Positions 9,398-17,229 of a DNA stretch of 32,591 bases are shown here, piece after piece. How positions within the stretch are numbered: the stretch's first letter is position 1; each line of letters opens with the position of its first letter. This stretch comes from Laspinema palackyanum D2c. GTDB lineage: Bacteria > Cyanobacteriota > Cyanobacteriia > Cyanobacteriales > Laspinemataceae. The position numbers and the translations under genes were made by a program. The notes under the pieces are model-generated. The model had not been told where the DNA came from. It made no database searches and saw nothing but the letters and a program-made list of their open reading frames with translations. Location of the stretch: NCBI RefSeq assembly GCF_025370875.1, contig NZ_JAMXFD010000010.1, forward strand, positions 179,150 to 211,740. Direction: 5' to 3'.

Positions 9398-10642
9398 ATG
9401 ACAGGACAACTACAAGAAGGCATCTATCACGCGCCTGGAGTTCGACCGGATCAATGTTTTGGAATCATGTTTCTTCGTGCTGCTAGGGGACTGACTGCGC
9501 CTCAAATTGGCACGGCATTTCAAACCCTGTGGGCCATGTATCAAAACCTCAAACAAGGCCAGGTTAAGGACATCCCTGGTGCTCCGGTTCCCAGTGGGGA
9601 TTTAACTGTTTTGGTGGGATATGGACCTAATGTCTTTAAATTGGCCGATCGCGGTCGATCGCTCCCCCTGGATTTAGGAGCAAAAAATCAGTTCCGTTCT
9701 GCTCGTCCTACGGGTGGCGGTCCGTTACTTTTGGGTTCGGGTTTATCTTATGCCGATGATATCCAATTTAATCCCGCAACGGAAGAAATTGCCCTGCAAT
9801 TTATTGCTAAAACTGAATTAGCGGTGAATCGGGCGGTGGTAGAAACCTGGAAAAGTTTACAGGATTTGACTGACCCAGAAACGGGGGAATCTCCGTTATT
9901 AATCACCCGATTTTATACGGGGTTTCAGCGGAATGATGAGCGAAGCTGGATTGATTTTCATGATGGAGTTTCTAACATGAAAAGTTCGGAACGGATTCAG
10001 GCGATCGCCATTAAAGAAGACCAAACTTCCCCCGAGGATAAATGGACAGTCGGCGGAACTTATCTCGCCTTTCTGCGATTGCCTGTGGATCTCACGGTAT
10101 GGCGCAAACTCACTCGCCAGCAACAAGAAATCATCGTCGGACGAGATAAACTATCGGGATGTCCCCTGGAGATGATTGATAAGGATGGCAATCCGGTTGT
10201 CCAAACGGGTTGTCCCTTTGCCGGAACCCGAGAAGTCACTCACCCAGAAAACAAGGAATATCGGGAGTTACCTCGGGTGCCTTTGGAGTCGCCTTTAAAT
10301 GCGAGTCACAGTCATCGCGCCAATCAGAATAAAGCGGAAGATGTGGGGTCGCGCAATTCCCTGCGAGTGTTCCGCCAAGGATATGAATTCTTAGAGGCGA
10401 TCGATAGCACTCCCGGTTTTCGTGCGGGTTTAAACTTTGTGAGTTTTCAGGATACTCCTGAACGATTATTGCGGATGTTGACGCAACCCACTTGGTTAGG
10501 AGGGGTGAATTTTGGCGGTGCAGACAAGGCGCAATTGCCAGGAATGGAACGGTTTATTACGGTGCGTGCAGGAGGTGTATTTTTAGTTCCACCCGTGGTA
10601 GAGGGGGAGGTATTCCCCGGATCGACAATTTTTGGACTCTGA
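9398..10642 (+). CDS. Dyp-type (dye-decolorizing) heme peroxidase
   Basis: A 414-residue heme peroxidase of the DyP superfamily, which uses hydrogen peroxide to oxidise bulky aromatic or dye-like substrates. The family signatures are in order. The distal aspartate is D189 in FHDGVSN, equivalent to the GXXDG motif. The proximal heme-ligand histidine is H304 in SHSHRANQ, equivalent to HxRRAN. The likely distal arginine is R323 in SLRVFRQGYEF, 19 residues after the histidine as expected. GLNFVSFQ matches the usual GLLFxxFQ strand near the end. There is no twin-arginine leader, so it is probably cytoplasmic, unlike EfeB. It is not next to an encapsulin gene of a type I recognise. It follows the unrecognised gene at 8129 by 24 bases, forming an apparent two-gene operon. 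The natural substrate is unknown. Confidence 0.85.
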   Translation: MTGQLQEGIYHAPGVRPDQCFGIMFLRAARGLTAPQIGTAFQTLWAMYQNLKQGQVKDIPGAPVPSGDLTVLVGYGPNVFKLADRGRSLPLDLGAKNQFRSARPTGGGPLLLGSGLSYADDIQFNPATEEIALQFIAKTELAVNRAVVETWKSLQDLTDPETGESPLLITRFYTGFQRNDERSWIDFHDGVSNMKSSERIQAIAIKEDQTSPEDKWTVGGTYLAFLRLPVDLTVWRKLTRQQQEIIVGRDKLSGCPLEMIDKDGNPVVQTGCPFAGTREVTHPENKEYRELPRVPLESPLNASHSHRANQNKAEDVGSRNSLRVFRQGYEFLEAIDSTPGFRAGLNFVSFQDTPERLLRMLTQPTWLGGVNFGGADKAQLPGMERFITVRAGGVFLVPPVVEGEVFPGSTIFGL

Positions 10643-10790
10643 GGGGTGCAGAGATGCCAAGGGTTACGGGGTATTGCTCCGTTGGAATTTTGCATCCTTG
10701 AACCCTGAAAAAAATCTCACCCTAGGGGAATGGATGGAGGCAGGAATCAAGCTAAAATTGCAGGAATAATCACAAGAAGGGGTTGAATGG

Positions 10791-12389
10791 ATGGATGTAC
10801 AAACGGAATTGGAAGGCGATCGCATTGCCAGGTTTCGCCAACTGCAAAGTCAATTGCGCGATCGCTGGCAAACCATTGATGAGTTTGATCGCGGGGATAA
10901 TGATATTTTAGTGATTCCCTCCCTGTCACTCGATCGCCGGGAACTGTTGAAAATTGACGGGGTACATCACTATGAGGAACGGAATCTCTATTCCCTAATT
11001 CGGTTGCGAAACCCCCGCACTCGCCTGATTTATGTCACATCCCAACCCTTACATCCCACGATTGTTGAATATTACCTGCAATTGCTACCGGGAATTCCCT
11101 TTTCTCACGCACGCGATCGCCTGCTGCTGTTTTCGACTTACGATGCTTCCCCTAAACCCCTAACCGAAAAGATTTTAGAACGTCCCCGTCTGATTGAGCG
11201 CATCCGGCAGGTTTTACGGAGAGATAAATCTTACATGATTTGTTTTAATTCTACTGCCAGTGAACGGGAACTCGCGGTTGAGTTAGATATTCCTTTATTG
11301 GCATTAAATCCCGAGTTATTAGAGTGGGGAACGAAAAGCGGTTCTCGCCAAATATTTGGGGAATGTAATATTCCCCATCCTGCGGGTAGTTTATCCGTTT
11401 GGACGGTGCAATCGTTGGCAGTTGCTACGGCAGATTTATTAGCAAAAGAACCGAATTTAAAACGAATTGCGATTAAACTGAATGAAGGATTTTCAGGGAA
11501 AGGAAACGCCATTTTAGAGGTGCAATCCCTGTATGAAATTGCACCGGAAGAGCGGGTGGCTACGATTTGCGATCGCTTTGAAACCATGAACTTTCAAGCG
11601 GAGGAAGAAACTTGGGCCAAATTTTCCAGTCGCATTCCTGAATTAGGCGCAATTGTGGAAGCATATCTCGAAGGAGATGACAAGCGATCGCCGAGTGTGC
11701 AAGGCAGAATTCTCCCCAATGGGGACGTAGAAATTCTCTCCACTCATGACCAAATTCTCGGCGGTAGCGATCAGCAAATTTTCCTCGGTTGTAAGTTTCC
11801 GGCAGATGAAGGATATCGACTACAAGCGCAGGAACTGGGGATGCGCGTCGGGCGAAATTTAGCCGCTAAAGGTGCATTAGAACGGTTCAGTGTAGACTTT
11901 TTGGCGATTCAGCGTCAGGAGAGCAATCATCCAGTCTGGGATTTGTATGCGATCGAAATTAATCTCCGCAAAGGCGGGACAACTCATCCTTTTATGGAAC
12001 TCAAACTGTTAACCAATGGCCGGTATAATTTATCAACGGGATTATTTTACAGCCAAACCGGACGCCCTAAATATTACTTTGCCACGGACAACCTCCAAAA
12101 AGACCGCTATCGGGGATTATTGCCGAATGATTTGATGGATATTATCGCCTATCATCAACTTCATTTTGATAGTTGTACGGAAACCGGAACCTTGTTTCAT
12201 TTAATGGGATGTCTCTCCGAATTTGGTAAACTGGGATTAACCAGCATTGGCAATTCTCCTGAACAAGCGGAATCCATTTACAATCATGTGGTGAAAATCC
12301 TCAATAAGGAAACCGGAGGAAGTGGCACTGATGACGAGGGGATGTCAGCAATCACTCCGGCGATCGCCTCCCCTGGAAATTTACATTAA
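10791..12389 (+). CDS. PGM1-like ATP-grasp carboxylate-amine (peptide) ligase
   Basis: A 532-residue ATP-grasp enzyme resembling the PGM1 peptide-ligase family, named for pheganomycin biosynthesis, which activates a carboxylate as acyl phosphate and joins it to an amine. The N-terminal pre-ATP-grasp region includes KIDGVHHYEERNLY, VTSQPLHPTIVEYY and LTEKILERPRLIERIR, which I recognise as typical of this group. The ATP-grasp core has K229 in IAIKLNEGFSGKGNA (nucleotide-binding lysine and glycine loop) and E389/N391 in AIEINLRKGGTTHPF (metal-binding pair). A C-terminal extension of about 60 residues resembles the PGM1 C-terminal domain. AGAAGGGG lies about 10 bases before the start. Its stop is only 14 bases from the DUF711 gene, so the two form an operon. 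The substrate cannot be inferred; an amino-acid or short-peptide ligation is the family expectation. Confidence 0.8.
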   Translation: MDVQTELEGDRIARFRQLQSQLRDRWQTIDEFDRGDNDILVIPSLSLDRRELLKIDGVHHYEERNLYSLIRLRNPRTRLIYVTSQPLHPTIVEYYLQLLPGIPFSHARDRLLLFSTYDASPKPLTEKILERPRLIERIRQVLRRDKSYMICFNSTASERELAVELDIPLLALNPELLEWGTKSGSRQIFGECNIPHPAGSLSVWTVQSLAVATADLLAKEPNLKRIAIKLNEGFSGKGNAILEVQSLYEIAPEERVATICDRFETMNFQAEEETWAKFSSRIPELGAIVEAYLEGDDKRSPSVQGRILPNGDVEILSTHDQILGGSDQQIFLGCKFPADEGYRLQAQELGMRVGRNLAAKGALERFSVDFLAIQRQESNHPVWDLYAIEINLRKGGTTHPFMELKLLTNGRYNLSTGLFYSQTGRPKYYFATDNLQKDRYRGLLPNDLMDIIAYHQLHFDSCTETGTLFHLMGCLSEFGKLGLTSIGNSPEQAESIYNHVVKILNKETGGSGTDDEGMSAITPAIASPGNLH

Positions 12390-12403
12390 ACCACAACAAG
12401 GTT

Positions 12404-13573
12404 ATGAAAATTAGAACCATTACCACCGGGATTTCCTTAGAATCCCCAGGCGATCGCGCCCCCATTCAAAAAGCCGCACAATTTAACGCCCAAGCGCAAC
12501 AGGAGTTAGAAACTCAAGGCTATGAAGTCCAAACCACGCGGATTTCCACCCAATCCTTTGAGAACTATTTACCCGGATACACCCTGTTTGAAATTCTGGA
12601 CAATTCAGAAAAGCTGGAAGAAATTTGTCACGAATTTAATTTAGACTTTTTTAATATTGGTTGTGCAACAACTCCCGAAGTTATTTCTATAATTCCAGCC
12701 ATTCTCAAAAGAACAGAGAAAATTTTTTGTTCCAGTACAATCGGTGATGTCCAAACTGGCATTAATTTTGAAAGCCTTCAAGCCTCGGCGCAAACCATCC
12801 ACAGAATTTCTACAGAAACCGTTAATGGATTTGGAAACTTTCGCTTTTGTGCTGCGGCAAATTGTCCTCCAGGAATCCCATTTTTTCCCGCCTCCTACCA
12901 TGAAGGAGATTCGGCTTTTTCCCTTGGATTAGAATCCGCAGATTTACTCACAGAAGCATTTTCTAACTCTAAGACTCTAGTCCAAGCGGAAACAAATTTA
13001 ACTGAAATTTATGCAGCACATCTCATAAAACTAGAATCAACTGCCTCTCAACTATGCCAGGAATTTAATATTTCCTATCAGGGAATAGACGCATCCCTCG
13101 CCCCCTCCCTGGATAAAACTAATAGTATCGCTGACGCTTATGAAAAATTAGGATTCGGTAAATTTGGGCATTCCGGAACCCTAGCCATTTCCGCCCTCAT
13201 CACGCGGGTTCTCAAAAAAATTCCCGTGAAATTATGTGGATATTCGGGCTTAATGTTGCCGGTTTGTGAAGATGTGGGACTGGCAAAACGCGCCAGTCAA
13301 GGAACCTACAACTTAACCGATTTATTATTATATTCCTCAGTTTGTGGCTGTGGATTAGATACAGTTCCCCTTCCGGGAACTATCTCCGTTGAACAAATTG
13401 AGGCAATTTTACTCGATGTTGCCAGTTTAGCGATTAAATTAGATAAACCCCTGTCAGCGCGATTATTTCCCATTCCCGGGAAACAAGCGGGAGAAATGAC
13501 GGAGTTTAATTCTCCCTATTTAGTAGAATGCAAAATTTTCAATCCTCAACCCAGCATGAATCAATCCAGATAA
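12404..13573 (+). CDS. DUF711 (UPF0210-like) family protein
   Basis: A 389-residue protein of the DUF711 family, whose members are structurally related to glycyl-radical enzymes but have no settled function. Recognisable stretches are the start KIRTITTGIS, the Cys-containing FCAAANCPPGIPFFPASYH, GIDASLAPS, GYSGLMLPVCEDVGLA and CGCGLDTVPLPGTIS. Cysteines in the ANCPP and CGCG motifs are candidate functional residues. It starts 14 bases after the PGM1-like ligase, so both are probably translated from one message and may act on the same metabolite (inference). Length is close to other small members; many DUF711 proteins are 400-450 residues. The transcript probably ends at the palindrome just downstream. 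Confidence 0.8.
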   Translation: MKIRTITTGISLESPGDRAPIQKAAQFNAQAQQELETQGYEVQTTRISTQSFENYLPGYTLFEILDNSEKLEEICHEFNLDFFNIGCATTPEVISIIPAILKRTEKIFCSSTIGDVQTGINFESLQASAQTIHRISTETVNGFGNFRFCAAANCPPGIPFFPASYHEGDSAFSLGLESADLLTEAFSNSKTLVQAETNLTEIYAAHLIKLESTASQLCQEFNISYQGIDASLAPSLDKTNSIADAYEKLGFGKFGHSGTLAISALITRVLKKIPVKLCGYSGLMLPVCEDVGLAKRASQGTYNLTDLLLYSSVCGCGLDTVPLPGTISVEQIEAILLDVASLAIKLDKPLSARLFPIPGKQAGEMTEFNSPYLVECKIFNPQPSMNQSR

Positions 13574-13576
13574 ATT

Positions 13577-13614
13577 CTCATGTAGAGGCGATTCGCGAAT
13601 CGCCTCTACATGAG
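13577..13614. terminator. Perfect 38-bp palindrome between convergent genes (dispersed repeat acting as terminator)
   Basis: Two 19-bp arms meet with no spacer: the left arm begins CTCATGTAGAGGCGATTCG and the right arm is its exact reverse complement. It starts 3 bases after the DUF711 stop and ends 1 base before the stop of the minus-strand dioxygenase. T residues are present only loosely on either side. Palindromes of the type TGTAGAGGCGATTCG are familiar as dispersed intergenic repeats in cyanobacterial genomes, so it is probably a repeat element that also ends transcription from both sides. Confidence 0.75.
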
Positions 13615-13615
13615 T

Positions 13616-14293
13616 TTAATCTTCAAAATCAACCAGTAAACTGGGAGAAGTGAGGACGAATACATCCCGAGTTCCCACCCCTGCTTCTAGGGGTTTAATT
13701 GGGGTGGTGAAGTGGAAGAAATCGCGATCGTTGACGAGTAACAGTTCCCCGGGATAGAGTACCTTGGTAAATACGGGTTTTTCCCGACGTGCCATATACA
13801 GGTGAGTGCCTCCCCCTTGGATATTCTGGCGATCGCAAGAGAAAATTGCCACAAAATCTGCACCATCTTGATGAATCCCTTCCGGCGCAGGATTCCCATA
13901 GTTTTTCGGGGAACAGGTGGTGCGGATTTGATGCACCCCGATTTCCACCCCCGGTTTTAACTTGCAGTAATGACTCACTTCTTGCACCAGTTTCTTAAAC
14001 TCATAAAGCGCAATCAGTTCCTCATCCAATTCCTCAAACTGCCGCTTGACACCGCCTACAACGGGATTATAATCTTTACTCTGGTACAAATACCCATGAG
14101 GCAGGTGAATTAACTCATTATCGCTCAGTTTAAACCGGGACAACCGGCGCAATCTGTAATTGCCTTTGATATAAGGGTCTAGGGGTAAATTGTTAAAGAA
14201 CGGCTTAAATACATCCAGCACAATGGAGTCAATCTTTTCTAAAGCAAAGCTGATGCCATAGCTGGTTTCCGGAGATTTCCGTAGTGTTTGCAT
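13616..14293 (-). CDS. 2-oxoglutarate/Fe(II) dioxygenase of the amino-acid hydroxylase (IDO-like) family
   Basis: A 225-residue non-heme iron dioxygenase of the 2OG-Fe_Oxy_2 type, the family that includes Bacillus thuringiensis L-isoleucine dioxygenase, which hydroxylates free aliphatic amino acids. The facial triad is visible: H141 and D143 in EGIHQDGADFV, and H194 in RDFFHFTTPI. R209 in GTRDVFVLT is placed to bind 2-oxoglutarate. QGGGTHLY after the HxD motif also matches the family. No signal peptide or membrane segment, so it is cytoplasmic. It is convergent with the ligase/DUF711 operon and shares its terminator palindrome. A weak purine-rich GAGGG lies upstream of the ATG. A free amino acid is the likeliest substrate by family; which one cannot be told. 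Confidence 0.85.
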   Translation of the reverse strand: MQTLRKSPETSYGISFALEKIDSIVLDVFKPFFNNLPLDPYIKGNYRLRRLSRFKLSDNELIHLPHGYLYQSKDYNPVVGGVKRQFEELDEELIALYEFKKLVQEVSHYCKLKPGVEIGVHQIRTTCSPKNYGNPAPEGIHQDGADFVAIFSCDRQNIQGGGTHLYMARREKPVFTKVLYPGELLLVNDRDFFHFTTPIKPLEAGVGTRDVFVLTSPSLLVDFED

Positions 14294-14652
14294 CTGACTA
14301 ACCCTCGGTTTGCGTTGATCCCCGATAAAGAATCCGCTTTATTTCTCTATCTACTTCTAGTATAGACAACTTTTATAAAAAAGGTGCTAACTTTTGGACA
14401 ATCTGTGCAAAGTTATGATAAAGTCGGAGGAAGCAACTGAGTATAAATTCTGGGCAATTCTCGGCCAAATTTCCCAGACTGTCAAGCCAGATGTAGCCGC
14501 TAACGGGACTCATTCGAGGCAGTCAAAGGGATTGGGAAAGAAGCGGTAAAATACTGTAATCGCCCAGGTGAGGCAAGAGTCACGGTTGATGGCATTGGGG
14601 AGTTTAGCGCCGATCGCCTACAATAGTCTTGGCGTGATTGAGAGTTCCACTG
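14294..14652. other. Intergenic region with divergent promoters
   Basis: This region separates the minus-strand dioxygenase from the plus-strand EACC1-like gene. A TATACT -10-like box for the dioxygenase reads on the minus strand at 14359-14364, without a well-spaced -35. A 44-codon open frame runs from ATG 14415 to 14549 on the plus strand. It has no good ribosome site and no recognisable features, so I do not call it a gene. Confidence 0.45.
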
Positions 14653-14976
14653 ATGGCAGGGATTACGATAACGATTGACGGCGAAGATTCCGAATCCGCA
14701 GCGCAGGATTTACTGGCAATTCCAGGAATAGCCGGTACCGTGTTGGTGGAGGAGGGTCCGAAAAAAACTGAACTGCTGACGACTGTAGCCTCTATTGTTA
14801 CTATTGTGGGCGGAACCCTCACTATTGCCGAACAGATTCGCAAGTGGTATCAGGAAGCACAGCAAAAACGTCCCAGTAATTTGGACGTACTCCTGGAAGG
14901 GGAAGATGGAAATCGAGTCCTCCTGGAAGATGCGACAGTAGAGGAAATTGTCCAGATTCTCCAATCCATCCGTTAA
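14653..14976 (+). CDS. EACC1-like small accessory protein of a CHAT conflict system
   Basis: A 107-residue protein that resembles EACC1 (effector-associated constant component 1), a small component described beside CHAT and other effectors in bacterial conflict systems. It begins with a short beta-type segment (ITITIDGEDSESAAQDLL) and has a hydrophobic helix at residues 41-59 (TTVASIVTIVGGTLTIAEQ). A basic IRKWYQEAQQKRP stretch follows, and the end is NLDVLLEGEDGNRVLLEDA and a short helix. This order matches what I recall of EACC1. The open frame reaches back to a TTG at 14638, but ATG 14653 is the better start. The CHAT gene begins 69 bases downstream on the same strand. The call is by pattern and context; a profile search would settle it. 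Confidence 0.6.
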   Translation: MAGITITIDGEDSESAAQDLLAIPGIAGTVLVEEGPKKTELLTTVASIVTIVGGTLTIAEQIRKWYQEAQQKRPSNLDVLLEGEDGNRVLLEDATVEEIVQILQSIR

Positions 14977-15045
14977 TTTTAGGGGAAGGCATTAACCCCA
15001 CCTTATTTATGCACTGGCTGCAATCTCAATCAAGGTTACCCCATC

Positions 15046-17229
15046 ATGCAAACCCTTCGCATTCAGCTTAAAGAGGATCAACGCGATCGCGTCGAATTGC
15101 GCTATTGGGTTGAATCGCAAACACCTTCTGAAGCGCAGTTTCTAAATAGCTCACAAATTGCCGATTTAGTCAAGGAACAAAAGTCACATTATTACCTGGC
15201 ACAACACCCCCAATTGAGGGAAATGGGGCAGAAATTGTTTTGCTGGTTGGATGGGGAGGGACGGTGGTTGAGTCGTGCTATCGAAGATTGCCATCAAGGG
15301 GGATTAATTTTAGCTATTGCTACCCATCAAAATTTGGCGCATCTGCCTTGGGAATTGCTCCATGACGGCACGAGTTTTTTAGTGGAGGGGGCGAACCCGG
15401 TGGTGGTGCCAGTGCGCTGGATTGAACGGAAGACCCCGCCACCTCCAGCCCTGGAAGCGCGACCCTTGCAGGTGTTATTTATGGCAACCTCACCTGAAAC
15501 TGTGGAACCTGTACTCGATTTTGAGGAAGAGGAAGCGCGAATTTTGGCGCAGACGCAGGAGATGGCAGTGCAGGTGCGCGTCGAGGAAAGCGGATGCGTG
15601 GCAGAGTTGGGCAAGCTATGGAAGCGATATCTCCAACGCTTCGATATTTTTCACCTTACGGGACATGGGGACATTCAGCGACAAGAACCCTATTATCCCT
15701 ATTTCATCACCGAGACGGAAACCGGGGACCGCCATGATGCTTTTGCGCCGGAATTTGCTGAAGTGTTTCGCCATCGCTGGCCCCAGTTAATCTTTCTATC
15801 CGGATGTCGCACAGGACAGGCAGGGAATCAAGGCACGGTACTGTCAATGGCGGAAACCCTGATCCAGGAGGGGGCGCGGGCGGTATTGGGTTGGGGGTTG
15901 CCTGTGCTACCAACCACTGCCACTGTTGCTGCCGCACATTTATATCAGGAGTTAGCTGCGGGATGTTCTCTCGGTGAAGGGTTAGGCAGTACCTACCGCT
16001 ACTTGTTGCAGAAAGAAAAAGTGAAAGATTGGCATCTGTTGCGGTTGTATGTGCGCGGTGACTGTCCCGGTGCCTTGGTGGAACCCCCAGGGGATTATCA
16101 TTGGCAACCGCCGCAACCCCCCCAGGAACAATTCCTCGACCCCCTCACCCACGAGGTGCGAGTGGCGACTTCAGAGGAATTTGTTGGACGTCGGCGCTAC
16201 CTTCAGCGCTATTTACGGGCTCTGAAAAAGCCTCAGTCTATCGGTGTTTTGATTTACGGCATCGGGGGTGTGGGGAAAAGTACGGTAGCGGCGCGGTTGC
16301 TGGAACGGATGCCAGAGTATGAACGGATCGTTATCTATCGCGGATTGGATAAGGAGAAGTTAATCAACAAACTATCTCCACAAACCAATGAGACAGAGTT
16401 GGAAATTTTGGAAGGGAACCTCTCCCTGAAGCAGCACCTGATTAACTGTCTGCAAATTTTGAATTCCCAGAAGCAGCAGTTGATATTTGTGCTGGATGAT
16501 TTCGAGGCAAACCTGGAACCGACGGCACATGGGAAACCCGTGTTAAAAAAGGACGCGGTGAAGGTGCTTAGAGATTTGCTTGAGGCAATCGCCCAATCCC
16601 GGGGTCCTCATCGCGTCATCATTACCTGTCGCTACGATTTTATCTTCCCAGACCCCACCCTGAATCGCCGCCTATATCGGGAACCGTTGGCAGCATTACG
16701 TGGGGAAGATTTACGCAAAAAGTGCCAGCGTCTCGAATCGTTTAAAGTGGATTCGGGGGTAGATGCAGGCTTACAAGAACGAGCAAAAAAAGTGGCCGAT
16801 GGAAACCCCCGCTTGTTGGAAGAGTTGAATAAAATCTTGCAAACTTCAGGACTGACAATCGGTGAAATTACCACTCAAATGCAAAAGGCTGAGGAGCAAT
16901 TCCGCGTCGATATTTTAGCCGAAAAATTGCTGAATCAGCAGGACAAAGACTTGCGGGAGATACTTCGATTAGGGTTGGTATTTGAGATGCCAGTACCCAG
17001 GTCAGCATTTGAAGAGCTTTGCAGCCAAATCCGCAATAGGGATACCCACATTTCTCGGGCCATTTCCTTGGGATTGTTAGAAACTATCCAATCAACTCCG
17101 GTTGATGGCGAATTGTTGAGAGTCTCACGTTTGTTAGGCTTAACAGCGCCAGAAAATCACGAGTCTTTGTACAACCAAGGGGCAAATATATTATATCGAA
17201 TGTGGGTGGAAGAATGGACAAAAAAATAG
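15046..17229 (+). CDS. CHAT protease fused to a STAND/NACHT-like P-loop NTPase
   Basis: A 727-residue two-part protein. Residues about 60-340 form a CHAT (caspase-like) peptidase domain: the catalytic histidine is H207 in HLTGHGD and the catalytic cysteine is C254 in FLSGCRTGQ, with LPWELLHDG upstream as usual. Residues about 375-600 form a P-loop NTPase of STAND type. A VGRRRYLQ entry motif leads to Walker A GIGGVGKST (K411), Walker B LIFVLDDFE (D484/D485), and a VIITCRYDF sensor-like arginine at 529. About 130 mostly helical residues follow, probably winged-helix. AAGG lies 10 bases before the ATG. The stop overlaps the start of the TPR gene. The architecture implies that ATP-dependent oligomerisation switches on a protease that cleaves a host or partner protein, as in NLR-like immune proteins (inference). 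The target is not visible. Confidence 0.85.
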   Translation: MQTLRIQLKEDQRDRVELRYWVESQTPSEAQFLNSSQIADLVKEQKSHYYLAQHPQLREMGQKLFCWLDGEGRWLSRAIEDCHQGGLILAIATHQNLAHLPWELLHDGTSFLVEGANPVVVPVRWIERKTPPPPALEARPLQVLFMATSPETVEPVLDFEEEEARILAQTQEMAVQVRVEESGCVAELGKLWKRYLQRFDIFHLTGHGDIQRQEPYYPYFITETETGDRHDAFAPEFAEVFRHRWPQLIFLSGCRTGQAGNQGTVLSMAETLIQEGARAVLGWGLPVLPTTATVAAAHLYQELAAGCSLGEGLGSTYRYLLQKEKVKDWHLLRLYVRGDCPGALVEPPGDYHWQPPQPPQEQFLDPLTHEVRVATSEEFVGRRRYLQRYLRALKKPQSIGVLIYGIGGVGKSTVAARLLERMPEYERIVIYRGLDKEKLINKLSPQTNETELEILEGNLSLKQHLINCLQILNSQKQQLIFVLDDFEANLEPTAHGKPVLKKDAVKVLRDLLEAIAQSRGPHRVIITCRYDFIFPDPTLNRRLYREPLAALRGEDLRKKCQRLESFKVDSGVDAGLQERAKKVADGNPRLLEELNKILQTSGLTIGEITTQMQKAEEQFRVDILAEKLLNQQDKDLREILRLGLVFEMPVPRSAFEELCSQIRNRDTHISRAISLGLLETIQSTPVDGELLRVSRLLGLTAPENHESLYNQGANILYRMWVEEWTKK

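Noticed and set aside
14415-14549. A 44-codon plus-strand open frame upstream of the EACC1-like gene
   Set aside because: There is no ribosome site and no recognisable motif. It could be a tiny gene of the conflict block, but the evidence is too thin.
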